Origin: Cornus controversa
Taxonomy: Eukaryota; Streptophyta; Magnoliopsida; Cornales; Cornaceae
Direction of reading: 5' to 3'
DNA length: 64,000 bases
NCBI GenBank assembly: GCA_026545225.1
Contig: CM048845.1
Coordinates: 123,571,533-123,635,532, forward strand
Part shown: piece after piece, positions 25,700-37,964 of the stretch
Numbering within the stretch: position 1 is the stretch's first letter
Layout: each line of letters starts with the position of its first letter
Translations under genes and position numbers: made by a program
Notes under the pieces: model-generated
The model's input: only the letters and a program-made list of their open reading frames with translations
Told to the model about the DNA's origin: nothing
The model's database searches: none

Positions 25700-26980
25700 G
25701 CCACGAATCAGATGGCATGTTCCTTCTGTAGGTTAGCTTTTGTTCCCCTTTGCTGACTAAGTAGTCCAAGAACTTTCTGGATGAAACTACAAAAGTGCAT
25801 TTACTGGGATTGAGCTTCATTCTGTACCTTAGAATGATATCAAAGGCTTCCTGCAAATCATCTAAATGACTTGTGGCTCTCTTGCTTTTGACGAGCATGT
25901 CATCGTTGTACACCTCCATGTTTCTGCCAATTTGCTCTTTAAACGTCCTGTTCACCAGCCTTTGATAGGTCGCGCCAACATTCTTTAAGCCGAAGGGCAT
26001 TACTGTGTAACAATACAATCCCATTTCTGTTACGAATTATGTCTTTTTTTGGTCTGATGGCCACATCAGAATTTAATTATATCTTAAGTAGGCATCCATA
26101 AAACTGAGTCGCTCGCACCCTGTCGTTCCATCTACTAGTATATCAATCCGTGGAAAGGAGACACTATCCTTTATACATGTTTTATTCAGATCAGTGAAGT
26201 CCACACATAAGCGCCACTTACAATTGGACTTTTTTACTAGGTCCACATTTGCTAACCAGTCTAGGTAATGCATTTCTCGCACGAAATTGGTCTTTAACAG
26301 TTTATCCACTTCGTCAAAGATTGCTAAATTTCTTTCTGTGGTAAAGGTTCTCCTCTTTTGTCTAACAGGCTTGGCGGTTGGGTTAACGTTCAACAGGTGC
26401 TTGGCAATGGTTGGGTCAATTTCGGGTATGTCCTCATGGGACCAAGCATATACATCCCTGTTCGTTCTGAGGAATTGAACAAGCTCATTTCGAGCTGTGG
26501 GTGAGAGTGATAACCCCACACTTACCTTTTTTCCTACGTCTTGTTTATACAAGTCAACCTCAATCAATTCTCCCATTGGTTCCACATAGCGGACTTTCTC
26601 TTTCTCTTCCGCCTCTAGGCCCTCTATACTTAAAATTTCTGATACCTTATTTTCTTTTAGGGAAGTAACATAGCACTCTCGGGCAGTGGCCTGATCTCCC
26701 TTTAGCTCTCCAACACCACAGTCAGTAGAGAATTGGACGAGGAGATGATAAGTGGAGGTCACTGCTCTCATGGAATTCAAAATGGCCCTTCCTAGAATGA
26801 CATTATGTGTAGTTGGAAAATCTACAACGAAAAAGGTCACCACCTTAGTGACTTGCCTGGGGCTTGTACCAGCAATGACTAGGAGGTCAACGGTGCTGAG
26901 TGGAAGAAGTAATTATGAAATTAGCGATAATAAGCATGACCACAAGGATATCATCATGCAGTTGTTGAACTCCCCTTGCA
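25700..26980 (-). pseudogene. Gypsy pol remnant: protease and reverse transcriptase
   Basis: A long open piece (26843-26073) covers the C-terminal protease region (FFVVDFPTTHNVILGRAILN) and the RT start (WRLCVDFTDLNK, FPRIDILVDGT). A second piece (26024 downward) has GLYCYTVMPFGLKN and the active-site region NMEVYNDDMLVKS, where the usual YVDD is YNDD. Upstream, GVQQLHDD is present, but the protease active site (normally DNGSS-like) cannot be found, as if deleted near 26890. Frameshifts and stops separate the parts, so no enzyme can be made. Confidence 0.85.
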
Positions 26981-27279
26981 TCAGCCTCCGAAAGTGATAA
27001 TCTGATCATCTAGTTGAGGGCACTTGGAGGGTGATTGGCGCACCTCGCTTACTTCGGAGAAACTTCTGACTTTCCTCGTATGCTCTTTGTGAGCTGCATT
27101 GGACTTTTTGCCGCCTCCATGTCCATCGGAAATAACTCTAATTTCCACTAGTGGAGGATTTCCTCGAGTGTTATCCTTTTTACCGTCCCGTGGGTGATTC
27201 TGTGCTCTCCTCCTATCGCCGGCCACAAATATCTTCAGTCAACCTCTCTAAATCAAACTTTCAATCTGCCTTTTCAAGT

Positions 27280-28599
27280 TTATGCACCATCTGTATCGTG
27301 CCCATGATCACGATGGAACCTGCAATATTTGTCAGGGGACCTCTTGAAGGTGTCGATTCTTAGTTTTGGAGGCCACGACACAGCTGGTTCATCCTGGATG
27401 TGAATCAGGATTTGGCTTATGGATATGTTCAAAGTGGTAAAATTGAATCTCTTATCGCGTCGTGTTGACTTATCGCTCTGCTCTCGTGATATCCTACCAT
27501 ACTTAGGGTCTCTTTCTTCTCTATTATGTTGTCCTCTCCTTTTTCTATCTGTCTTTTTGTCCCCATTTCCTTTTTCCCTCAGGGCATCAAAGGCATCCTC
27601 AGCATTCATGTACTTATGGGCCTTCATAAATAGTTCGGACATGCTTTCTGGAGAATGCTTGGAAATTAATATAAGAATTTAGAGGGCATCAAACCCCCAT
27701 ATATGCTGTAACCACTACCTTATCGTCCAGAACATCGACCTGCAACATCTCTCTATTAAACCGGTTAATGTAGTCTCGCAACGATTCCCATTTAGTTTGT
27801 CTCATATTTAGAAAATAGGTAGCAGACTTCCTATGCCTCCTAGTAGCGATGAAGTTACCCACAAACAACTGACTCAGCTCTTTAAAAGAATGTATGGATT
27901 TGGGTTTCAAGCTGTTAACTAAGACCAGGCAAGGCCTTTTAATGTAATAAGGAAGGTTTTGCACATTATCTCATTTGGTACTCCTTGGAGGTACATTAGT
28001 GTCTTGTAAGTCTCCAAGTGATATAGCGGGTCTTTGGTCCCATCAAAACTTTTCAGAGCAAGCATCTTGAACTTGTTAGGCAAGGGACAATTTAGTACCC
28101 CACCGGAGAAAGGAAGGTTGGTTTGCTGGACCAAATCCTCCACTGTAGCAGGACATTTCCCTTTTATGGTGTGAGCCATGCTTTCTACCTTAGTTCTGAG
28201 GTCCTGCATTTCCAAATCATAATAGGTAGTCTCCCCTGGGTGCCTTGAATCTCCATGAGTCCGAGCCCTCTCGGATGGGACTAGATGACCGGGATTTGTC
28301 CCGTCTCTAACTCTGCTATGGGCTACATCGTCCGCCGAAACTTCACTGCCTCGCCCAACACCGTCCCCTTCTGGATTAACAAGCCTAAGGTGACTTTGTG
28401 ACGACACCAGTGCTACAAGGGGGAGGCATTGCAAGATTGTCGCATTTTGTTGGAGCACTTGAGTCAGACTTTGATTTAAGTTCTGGATTTGGTATTCCAA
28501 CGTTGCAACATGCTCCTGGTTATTTGGGACTCCAGGATGTGCCCCAGGAAAGTATCCCTGACCATGGGGTTGCATGTCTCCTTGTCCTGCCATCAACAC
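27280..28599 (-). pseudogene. Gypsy gag remnant
   Basis: Two main open pieces (28599-27919 and 27964-27689) carry the capsid-like text FKMLALKSFDGTKDPLYHLE and LRDYINRFNREMLQVD. A third (27642-27280) is Lys/Arg-rich and ends with KYCRFHRDHGHDTDG, a gag-like Cys/His motif. The changes of frame between pieces mark indels relative to a working gag. Further remnants, including RDGKKDNTRGNPP, continue down to about 26981. Confidence 0.85.
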
Positions 28600-28784
28600 A
28601 TCGTGACTGAAAAGATCAGGGGCGGCAAGCGGATCTTGTTCGGCTGAAAGGTTATGCCAGGTAGGATGGTTTTGTCCGGTAGGATGGTCCTATCCGGTAG
28701 GAAGGTTGTGGCCTACAAGAGGGTCCTGCCCGACTGTAGTCTCTAATCCAGATCATAGGTGCATCTAGTCAAATTTGTGACAAT

Positions 28785-28807
28785 CAGTTCCCACAGACAG
28801 CGCCAAC
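28785..28807 (-). other. Gypsy primer-binding/leader site
   Basis: On the minus strand the sequence just inside the LTR reads TTGGCGCTGTCTGTGGGAAC, the hallmark start of the internal region of many plant gypsy elements (usually TTGGCGCCGTCTGTGGGAA; one base differs). It fixes the element's orientation and the inner LTR border. Confidence 0.8.
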
Positions 28808-29141
28808 TGATGAAGTAGAAATTCACCTCGAGCTGGTCAAACGCCAACCTGTAAAAAAGACAAAAGAATGGTAGTCGAAAGGGCACCCGCGTGACGTCAA
28901 CCTACTACGCTCCGACGATCAAGTCAAATATCGAAAAAGTTTTGAAAGTTGTAAAAGCACTTTAGAGGGTATTAATTGCGTACCTTGGTATATGGACCGT
29001 CTCTATATTTATAACAGTCAAATGGAAACGTGTCCTAATAGAAGACTGACTCTTCACTTCCCCAGACTTATCTGGAGATAAAAAAGTCCTGATCAAAGTA
29101 TATATCTTATCCTCGTCACCTTAATCTTAACTTCCACATCA
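28808..29141 (-). repeat. Gypsy 5' LTR (probable limits)
   Basis: The inner border is set by the primer site. The outer border is placed where the ends become inverted (TGATGTGG at 29141 downward, CTTCATCA at 28815-28808), giving 334 bp. A TATA-like TATAAATATAG on the minus strand at 29013-29003 could be the LTR promoter. With no second LTR and no visible target duplication the outer end is an inference. Confidence 0.55.
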
Positions 29142-30054
29142 TACATTTCACAATATGAGTCAAATACTCTATCACCCTTAAATATCACTTCAATGCTTTT
29201 TAATAAATTTTATTTGAGTCATTTTAATGTAAAACTATAAATACACATATATCTATAGGTCTTCATCTCCATTACGGCTATAGCTAATTCCCACTCAGAT
29301 CGCCGCCTAAATATATGATTTAGAGAACTCTAGATCTAAAAGTTTATGATTTCAAGCAGATCATTGCAAGATTATAGTTTAAAAATCACAATATTTGTTT
29401 AGTTTTGGTGCATGTATTTTATATTTCTTCTGCTCACTCATGTTGTACGTACTAATTTCTAGTTTGATATATATACTAATTGTTGGATCCAGCTTATTAG
29501 TTGAGAATGCAGATTGTTGTTTACGAATTTGATTGTGTTTTGAGAATGAAAATGGAAAAAGACCCGAAATGTTGGAGATGGATATTGGAAAAGATAAAAA
29601 TAAATAAAAGAGTTCAAATATAAAATGTCAAAAACATCCTTGATTTGAAGAGCTAAACAACATAATTGAGGAATTTTTTGTTTATAAAAAATATGAGGAC
29701 AAAGCTTATCACTTTCTATTTTGAAAGAGGGGAGGTTAGCTTTTTTCGTATGTATATAGTATCATAAAAATGAAAGATTAGGTATGTCCAATTTTAATTG
29801 ATCTAAATTGATCCAGCCTTGAAGTAATAGGGAGGGGGGACTACAAGATTTGAACCCATGACATTTGGTGCCAAAACAAACGTGCTTTCAAAAGCTGCTC
29901 CACATCCCTCCAATTGGTCTACTTTGTAATTCTGAGATAATCTTTGTGAGGGTAATGATTTTCCTATCATAAATACAAAACTTAGATTGCTTTGCCAAAA
30001 AAGGGAAGGGGGGACAAAAATTAAATAAAATAATAATTATAATCATAATAATTA
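29142..30054. other. Intergenic with possible SINE-like segment
   Basis: No gene recognised. About 29800-29930 read on the minus strand has a B-box-like GGGTTCAAATCTTG preceded by GCACGTTTG and followed by CCCCCCTCCCTATT, which could be a tRNA-derived SINE remnant. No A box or target duplication was confirmed. Confidence 0.3.
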
Positions 30055-30152
30055 CTCCCTTCGTCCCATAATATATGGGTACTTCGGGAACTGTGACTCA
30101 CAACTGTGAGTCACAATTCCCGAAGTACCCATATATTATGGGACAGAGGGAG
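30055..30152. mobile_element. Stowaway-type MITE (Tc1/mariner), 98 bp
   Basis: It begins CTCCCTTCGTCCC and ends GGGACAGAGGGAG, the classic Stowaway terminal repeat, between TA dinucleotides (30053-30054 and 30153-30154). The whole element is an almost perfect hairpin around ACTGTGACTCACAACTGTGAGTCAC, so a transcript through it would form long double-stranded RNA. Confidence 0.92.
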
Positions 30153-30154
30153 TA

Positions 30155-30626
30155 TAATTTAATTAAATTATTAATTTATTTTAATTTTTATTGAAAATAT
30201 ATCGAACACCATACACATACCTACACAAGGGAGAGCTAGAGAGGATATATCAGAGAACACAAAGTGAATAATGCTTTGAATTAAAATAAATAAAAATTTT
30301 TGCTCTAAATCTCCTAAATAAAATAAGAGAATTTTTGCTGATAAATCAATAATATCAAGTACTTTTCAATTTCATGAAATATCCGGATAATAGTTATTAA
30401 AATATCAAAGAGAGAACATCTAAACAAATTCAAATTCTGTTAGAAATTAACTCTCTTTCGTTTGACACAGCAGAAACATATCATCAAATCAATAATCATG
30501 CAAACATATATGAAAATAACAATCAAACACATCTACGCGAAACATAATATTTGAGAGAAAAATTTCACTATATTGAAAAAAGAATATACAACACGCGAAA
30601 AATATGTCTACCACGCACACTCTTTC
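30155..30626. other. AT-rich spacer left of copia element 1
   Basis: No gene or repeat recognised. The last bases before the LTR, CTTTC (30622-30626), are the probable left target-site copy. Confidence 0.5.
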
Positions 30627-30830
30627 TATTGGCGTGAGTTGTTAACTTGAAACAGAATAGAGTCTTTTATAGGAAACCTTTAATTGAAAAATCCCTTCCT
30701 TCAAGGGTCTTCCATGATTTTAGCCTTAGATAATGTATAGCTTAGAATAGCTCCCTAAACTTTCTCTCCGTATCTATATATCTTTGTAGTCGATTCTACA
30801 TAATGAATATAGAAGAAATCCATTTTAACA
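30627..30830 (+). repeat. Copia 1, 5' LTR
   Basis: Starts TATTGG (TGTTGG in the 3' copy, so one terminal base has mutated) and ends TTTTAACA. It aligns end to end with 35244-35448. Confidence 0.92.
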
Positions 30831-30844
30831 TGATATCAGAGCAC
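30831..30844 (+). other. Copia 1 primer-binding site
   Basis: TGATATCAGAGCAC directly after the LTR. Plant copia elements usually have TGGTATCAGAGC, complementary to the 3' end of initiator tRNA-Met; one G has become A here. Confidence 0.85.
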
Positions 30845-30908
30845 GATCCTAGGATCTCTACTCCACCCACCCATTGACCAGAAAAAAATCATTAACTACT
30901 TGGACTCC

Positions 30909-31817
30909 ATGGCGGAATCTGCCGACTTAACTAAGTCCACTATTGAGGACTGGACAACCAAGATGACAGAAGCTTTGAACAAAACCCAGCCCTCATCCCA
31001 CCCATCAGATTCTCCCGCTGCCCCAATTGGCATTAAGTTGGATGGCTTCAACTATGCCTTATTGTCCCAGGTTGTTGAGATGTATATCTCTAGCAAAGAC
31101 AAGTTGGGATACATCAATGGAGACTATCCCCATCCACCAGAAACAGATCCATCTTTTCGTAGATGGCGAACCGAGAATGTTGTTGTCAAGGGATGGCTGA
31201 TTAACTCTATGGATCCTACCTTAATAGGTAACTTCATTCACTTCCTAACAGCAAAATAGGTATGGGATTTTATTGCTATAACTTATTTTGATGGGACTGA
31301 TACGTCTCAAGTGTATGATCTCCGGCGTCGTGTGACTCGCACTAGACAAGCTGGCGGACCCATTGAAAAATATTATAACAATCTTCAAGACTTGTGGCGC
31401 GAAATTGATTTTCATCGTCCTAACCCAATAAAATGTGCTACTGATATCAAGCAGTATAATTCAATCCTACAGGAAGATAGAGTTTACATCTTTTTTAATG
31501 GATTGGATGACTGGCTAGATAAGGTTTGGAGTGATGTGTTGCAGTTATAACCATTTCTTACGGTTGAATAGGCCTATGCTCATATTCGAAGAGAAGATAT
31601 CAGACAGGCAGTAATGACGTCTGGTGCAGATCCTACCCTTGGTGCTGTTATGACGTCTAAAGGATTCAAGACAGGTGGAAAGTCAAGCCCACCTTCTAAG
31701 CCTAAGGTCCAATCTGATGGTGGAAAATGTACTCACTATGGGAGCACCAAACATACCCGCGAAGCTTTCTTCAAACTAATCGGGCATCCAGATTGGTGGA
31801 ATAATTTTCAAGCATAG
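30909..31817 (+). pseudogene. Copia 1 gag remnant
   Basis: From ATG 30909 the text reads MAESADLTKS and includes GIKLDGFNYALLSQVVEMYI, typical of copia gag. An in-frame stop at 31257 and others split it. The zinc-knuckle region near 31727-31800 reads CTHYGSTKHTREAFF followed by GHPDWW, in which two of the Cys have been replaced, so RNA binding would be lost. Confidence 0.85.
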
Positions 31818-31865
31818 AAAAAGTGTGACGATGCTGCTATTGCTGAAAGCACAAGTCGCGCTACG

Positions 31866-34800
31866 GTGGCCAATGCTAAGCCTCGGTTATCTTTCCTCTC
31901 CCAAAGAGAGTTACCAAATAATCCCACGCCTCCACACAATCAAGGTAATTGTGGGCGTGTACTTCTTAACTCTACTCCACGTGATGATGGTGTTTGGATT
32001 ATTGATTCTGAGGCTACAGACCACATAACATTTGACTCCAATGATTTCTCCCATATCACTCAACCAAGAAGAACATATATTACAAATGTTAATGGGGTCA
32101 CATATTCGGTTATAGGGGCTGGAATAGTGACTATATCACCATCTCTCTCGCTATCTCACACTCTACTTGTCCCTTCCCTATCAAACAAATTGATATCTCT
32201 AAGTCAAGTTACTGCAGATCTCAACTGTGCGGTGTTAATTTATCCTATATTTTATTTTCTTCATGATATTCTCACCAAGGAGATCATTGGGCGTGGTACT
32301 AAAAGGGGGGATTATACTACATGGATGACTTTAGTGCAGGCAGAGTTAACAACATTCACCACACGACCAGTGACAAGGAGAGGTAGATTTGGCTACTGCA
32401 CCATCGCTTGGGGGACCCATCATTTGGCTATTTGAAACATTTAGTCCCAGATCTATTTTTTAATTTATAGCCCTCTGACTTTAAGTGTAATACTTTCATT
32501 TTAGCTAAAAGTCATAGAGTTCCTTATCCAGTGAGTCTGAATAAAAGTGATGTCCCTTTTGCACTAATCCATTTCGATGTGTGGGGCCTTTCCCCAATAA
32601 CTACTTCGTCTGATCATAAATGGTTTGTGCTATTTATCAATGATTGCACTCGAATGACATGACTTTATTTGCTAAAATGTAAAGATGATGTGTTTGGCAT
32701 GTTTCAAACCTTTTATGTCATGGTTCAAACATAATTTTTAACTAAGATTCAGATCCTCCGTATTGACAATGGTGGTGAATATGTTAACCAGCAATTTCAA
32801 GCTTACTTCCAGAATACTAGTCTTCTTTATGAAACCTCGTGCTCTTAGACTCCACAACAAAACAACATTGTTGAGAGAAAGAATCAGCATATCTTAGAAA
32901 CTGCATAAGTGCTATTGATTGGGGCATATGTGCCCGGTCGCTATTGGGATGATGTTTTTTGCAAGTCCTTTCTACACATGTTCCCTTGTCCATTATTTTG
33001 ATGATTCCTCCTCGGATTATTGGTTGTGTTACCTTCGTTCATCTTCATAAAAATCAACGCACCAAGTTGGACCCATATGTTGTCCGTTGCCTTTTTTTGG
33101 GGTACGCCTTACATAAAAAAAGGTATCGGTGTTACGACCTCATCACTAAATGAACCTACGTTACTAGGGATGTTACTTTCCTAGAGTCAGACACGTTTTT
33201 CCCATCATCGGTATCCAATTTTTTTCTTTAAAGGGAGCTCTAAGATGAAAAGCCAAATTGGCTGAATGTTGAGTGGCCAGAACCAGAATTTAATCAAGAT
33301 AATTCAGTACAACAAAGGGTTGTAAATGAAATAATAAAGCCAGAGTCAAACGTTGAGATTTCTTCAGGAGGTGAGATGTCTCCAAGAGCTGAACCTACAT
33401 CAATGGAATCTGAAAATGTGGAGCTTAATGAATCCCCCCACCCCTTAGTACCTAAAGCGCCTCCTCTTGAGAATATTCCTGAGGTAAGCTCTCTTACCAC
33501 ACCTACACATACTAATGCCTTGGATATTTCTGCGAGTTATGTTTTACCTTTCAAACAGGATCATGGCAAGCCACCAAATCAGTATTTTCTGGACGTAGGA
33601 GAAAAAAGATCCAAGTACTCAATTGCCAACTATATGTCTACTCAAAGATTTTCTGAACCTCTCAAGGTATTTGTGCATCAGTTATCCTCGTGCCATATTC
33701 CCAGGAACATTAAGGAGGCCTTAGTAGATCCAAGATGGGTTCAAGCAATAAAGGAAGAATTGGAGGCTCTGCATAAAACTAACACCTGGATGTTAGTCTC
33801 ACTACTTGAAGGAAAGAAGGCAGTAGGATACAAATGGGTTTTCTCCATTAAATACAATATTTATGGGTCCATTGATTGATATAAGGCGAGGCTCGTGGCA
33901 AAGGGATATACACAGACATATGGTATAGACTACGAAAAAACTTTCTCATCGGTTGCCAAATTAAACACCATTAGAGTTTTGTTATCTCTTGCAACACATT
34001 TAGATTGGCCATTGCACCAGGTTGACGTAAAGAACGCTTTCCTCCATGGCAATCTTGAAGAGGAGGTTTATATGGATATTTCACCAGGGTACACAGCATC
34101 TTCGGAGGGGAAAATGGCATGTAAGTTGCAGCGAGCACTGTATCGATTGAAACAATCACCTCGAGCATAGTTTGGTCGATTCAGTTCGGCTATAAAAAAA
34201 TATGGCTTCTAATAAAGCAACTCAGATCATACTCTCTTCCTAAAACATCGTTCAGTAAAAGTGACAACTCTAATAATCTATGTAGATGATATGATTATTA
34301 CAGGACATAATGCGGAAGAGATCTCTAGACTATAAAAGCAACTGTCAACTGAATTTGAAATGAAGAACCTGGTAAGACTTAAGCACTTCATGGGAATTGA
34401 GATATCTAGATCAAGACAAGGCATATTTCTTTTGCAAAGAAAATATGTATTGGACTTGCTGTCCGAAGTGGGATTGCTGGAGTGTAAGCCAGCTGATACT
34501 CCAATTGTTCAGAATTATAAGCTTGGAGAATATACAGATCAGGTGCCAGCTGATAAAGAAAGGTACCAGAAGCTAGTTGGTAAGCTCATTTATTTATCTC
34601 ATACTCGCCCGGATATCGCTTATGCAGTAAGTGTAGTGAGCCAATTTATACACTGTCTTAGTGAAGAGCATATGGATGCAGTAATTCGGATTCTCCACTA
34701 CTTAAAGTCCTCCCCTGGAAAAAGGGCTTATGTTCTCCAAGAATAATCATATGAACGTTGATGACTATACAGACGTTGATTGGGCAGGAAACATCTCGGA

Positions 34801-35100
34801 TAGGAAATCCACTTCCGGCTACTTTACATTTGTAGGAGGCAACCTGGTTACATAAAGAAGCAAGAAGCAAAAGGCAGTAGCACTATCCAGCGCTGAAGCA
34901 GAATTATAAGGAATGGCTAAAGGTCTATGTGAACCACTTTGGCTGAAAAGGCTGCTAACTGAAATCGGCTTTGCTCTTTGCTCCGTAATGAACTTGTTTT
35001 GCGATAACAAGGCAGCCATCGACATCTCCCATAATCTCGTTCAACATGTTCATACCAAGCATTTTAAGGTCGATCAAAACTTTATCAAATAGAACCTTGA
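31866..35100 (+). pseudogene. Copia 1 pol remnant
   Basis: Segments in order: protease WIIDSEATDHI (about 31995; the usual DSGA is DSEA), integrase fragments (about 32560-33150, with stops), reverse transcriptase (33376-34320: [23 protein letters not shown], active site YVDD at 34279-34290), the connection region (34360-34746) and RNase H traces to about 35090. At least ten stops or shifts break the frame. It cannot encode an active polyprotein. Confidence 0.88.
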
Positions 35101-35243
35101 ATAAAAAATTATTCAGTTCCCGTTTGTCATATCAGAAGACCAATTGGTGGACATACTCACGAAGGCAGTGTCCATCAAAAACTTCTACAACTCACTCGAC
35201 AAGTTGGGAATTAGAGATATCTACGTACCAACTTGAAGGGGAG

Positions 35244-35448
35244 TGTTGGTGTGAGCTGTTAACTGAAAACAGAATATAGTTTTTTTATAGGAAACCTTTA
35301 ATTGAAAAATCCCTTACTTCAAGGGTCTTCCATGATTTTAGCCTTAGACAATGTATAGCCTAGAATAACTCCCAAAATTTTCCCTCCGTATCTATATATC
35401 TTTGTACTCGGTTCTACAGAATGAATATAGAAGAAAACCATTTTAACA
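35244..35448 (+). repeat. Copia 1, 3' LTR
   Basis: Preceded by the purine-rich GAAGGGGAG (35235-35243), the plus-strand primer tract. Begins TGTTGGTG and ends TTTTAACA. Followed by CTTCC, near-matching the CTTTC left of the element. Confidence 0.92.
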
Positions 35449-35583
35449 CTTCCATTCTCTCTTGGCATCTTCTCTCGAAATTACATATACTCTCTACACT
35501 CTCAAAGAATTACATATACTCTCTACTCTCTTGAGGAATTACATATACTCTCTACTCACCTCACAGAACTCACCAACCCCTTA

Positions 35584-35953
35584 TGGTGTGTTTGGTACGC
35601 AACAATGGAATAGAATGAGTAATTTATTAAAGTGAGAATGAGAATGAAATGAAATGGTCATTCCTATCATTCCTATTATATTGTTTGGTTTCAAATATGA
35701 AATGATGCAGAAATGAAATGATGATTACATTATTTTTGGTAATTAGATTTTATTTTTTTATGTTTATTGGGAATGGAATGATCATTCTATAGGTTGAGTA
35801 GTGAAATAAATTTTCATTTTTTTTCATTCTATCCAAAGGAATGACGTAAAATGATCATTCTCACTTTAGTTTTTCTTACCAAACAAAGGAATGGATCCAA
35901 AAAGGTAATATTAACATTCTATTTCATTCCATTGTTACATACCAAACGCGGCA
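35584..35953. mobile_element. Tourist-type (PIF/Harbinger) MITE, 370 bp
   Basis: Ends TGGTGTGTTTGGTA and TACCAAACGCGGCA are inverted repeats that continue inward (ACAATGGAATAGAATG against its complement). TTA flanks both sides (35581-35583 and 35954-35956), the target site of PIF/Harbinger elements. The interior has repeated GAATGAAATG or CATTCCTATCATTCC words. No coding capacity. Confidence 0.85.
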
Positions 35954-35956
35954 TTA

Positions 35957-36615
35957 CTTACATCTTTTCTTTCTCTCTCTCTCTCTTTTTTCCTATACAT
36001 CTATTTATACATTCTCTATAACCAATTTCTTCTTGAACAAGTTTCTCATACCTTATTTAACAAGAAGTTACCAAATTAATTAAAACTCTAAAATAAAAAC
36101 TCAATTATAATAGGAATATGAGGCACAATTTCTAATAAATCTTAATATTTTCACTTCAACACACTAACCCTAATACAAATTACACTTTTTTTTCACTAAT
36201 AAGATTTTGAATAAATCTCAAAATTCATGTTTACTTTTATGTTAAATTTAACTTGAAATAAACACAAAAAACTATATATTTATATATATTAACAATAGAT
36301 ATTCTGGAACTCCTTTCATATGTTTTTAAAATAAATAAAAAACAAAAAACCCTTTCTTGACATATTAAAGAGAGATTGTTCAGTCATCCCACATGGATGC
36401 TCAATCATTACCTGTAATCTAATTGTCTACGGAATATAAGAGGAGTACATCTACAGTGCATGAATCTAGACTTTGAGTGTACTAACAGATTCACCCTGCT
36501 TCAATGCCTAAGTCCAGTTCCAAACCCAAATGGCCAATCTAATCAATACGGGGGTGAGGATGGTAGCCCTCATCGTAGAATATAGTAAAAGGAAGTATTA
36601 TATACAGTGCAAAGC

Positions 36616-36654
<39 letters not shown>

Positions 36655-37069
36655 CGACACACATGAAAGATATAAATTCATTTGAACCAAAAATCAAACA
36701 TTGTAGCTACGCACCTCAGACGCATCCAAAGGAACGGTGTATGGCTTTAAATTTTGCTTCAGGTATAATATATATTCGTGGACAAGGCAAAACTGTTGTA
36801 CAAATCCAAATTCGGTCACAAGGCTTAATTTTATAAATACATTTGGTACTTGGTTGGTCGGGTCGGGTCGGGCCGTGCCAGATAAAGATTATAGTACCAA
36901 AATATGAGGTGTCTGGTTGTCTGGACTCTCAAAGACAGGTGGCAGTTTGACAAGTCCTTAACTCTTTATAATACTTTGACGTGTAAGTTGCCACCGGACA
37001 AATAAACGTGCTCCCTAAAAGATGTACCGACAAAAATACAATAGGCACACATGGTAACAAGTGTGTGTG

Positions 37070-37100
<31 letters not shown>

Positions 37101-37964
37101 TTGTCAATATATATATATATATATATAAAGACAGGTGTCAGATTGACAATTCCTTAACTCTTTATAGAGTTTGAATCTCAATTCAAATCATTTGGGAATT
37201 TCAGGTATTACCTCAGGTTATTAATTATATATATGTTCTTGTATTGATTGATTGTTGTTATCTGAATTTGGTTCTTGGGTTGCTTTATTTTTATCTTTTT
37301 AACAAACAACTCCAACAATGCTCTTGCACGATCTTTAATTCTGTACTTTTTGATTTAAAAGAAGACAAGGTCTCACAACGCTCTTTTAACATTTAATTTT
37401 TATTTTTTAATCACAGTCAAAAAAATGGTCAATTACTTACCTTTTCATTCCACAGTTACCCATTAGGGTCCTACAAGTACCCTAAACATTAGGTTTTTTT
37501 TTCTTTACAAGAAACTCTAGCACACGTTTTTTTCTTAATGAAGTTTAAACTCTTTTTCTTAATTGAGTTTGAACTCTCGTATTTTATTTGTAGTGAGAAA
37601 GTATCACTAAACTCTAAATCTTGATATTCATAGAGTTTTTTTTTAATCATTTGATTTTGAAGTATATTCTCCCTTACAAAGAATTATATTATTGCATAAA
37701 GAAAAATTGAACAATGTTTGCCTCATGGCCATTGTCGCTAGAATCACAACTCACAAGTGTTTATTTTGAATTTAAAATATAAAATAAAAAAATTTACATT
37801 TTATTTTATTTTTTTATAAATTTTAATTTCAAAGTAGATCAATGTCACATTCTATTATTATTTCAAACTGTTGTGTTATTGTCTTGAATTGAATGACGAT
37901 ATTTAATACTGTTATATTTTGGACCATATCACACACTCACATTTATAAAAGTGAGCAAATTATT
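35957..37964. other. Intergenic, no gene recognised
   Basis: Contains a TA tract at about 36619-36648, a GGTCGGGTCGGGTCGGG run near 36856-36872 and a small duplication (AAAGACAGGTGGCAGTTTGACAA near 36930 and AAAGACAGGTGTCAGATTGACAA near 37127, both followed by TCCTTAACTCTTTATA). No exon-like structure. Confidence 0.55.

Larger units (their letters stand above)
25700..29141 (-). mobile_element. Truncated Ty3/gypsy retrotransposon
   Basis: Read on the minus strand: an LTR (29141-28808), a primer-binding/leader region beginning TTGGCGCTGTCTGTGGG, gag, a protease-like segment and the first part of reverse transcriptase. Homology ends near 25700 soon after NPSKCTF and the following motif; the rest of RT, RNase H, integrase and the second LTR are missing. 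The frame is broken many times. The RT style (PVRQKRRTF, DWLANVDLVKKSN, YTVMPFGLKN) matches the common plant gypsy group near Tat. Confidence 0.88.
30627..35448 (+). mobile_element. Ty1/copia retrotransposon 1, decayed, both LTRs present
   Basis: 4,822 bp with LTRs of 204 and 205 bp that differ at about 20 positions, a primer-binding site, gag, protease, integrase, reverse transcriptase, RNase H and a polypurine tract in copia order. Flanks CTTTC and CTTCC are a slightly worn 5-bp duplication. Many stops and frameshifts, together with LTR divergence near 10%, mark an old insertion. Confidence 0.93.

Noticed and set aside
27151..28610. Plus-strand frames over the gypsy gag (27151-27363, 27419-27682, 28398-28610)
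   Set aside because: They are antisense shadows of gag remnants clearly readable on the minus strand.
31866..34746. Copia 1 open frames as cellular genes
   Set aside because: All lie between LTRs and carry copia protease, integrase and RT motifs with stops.
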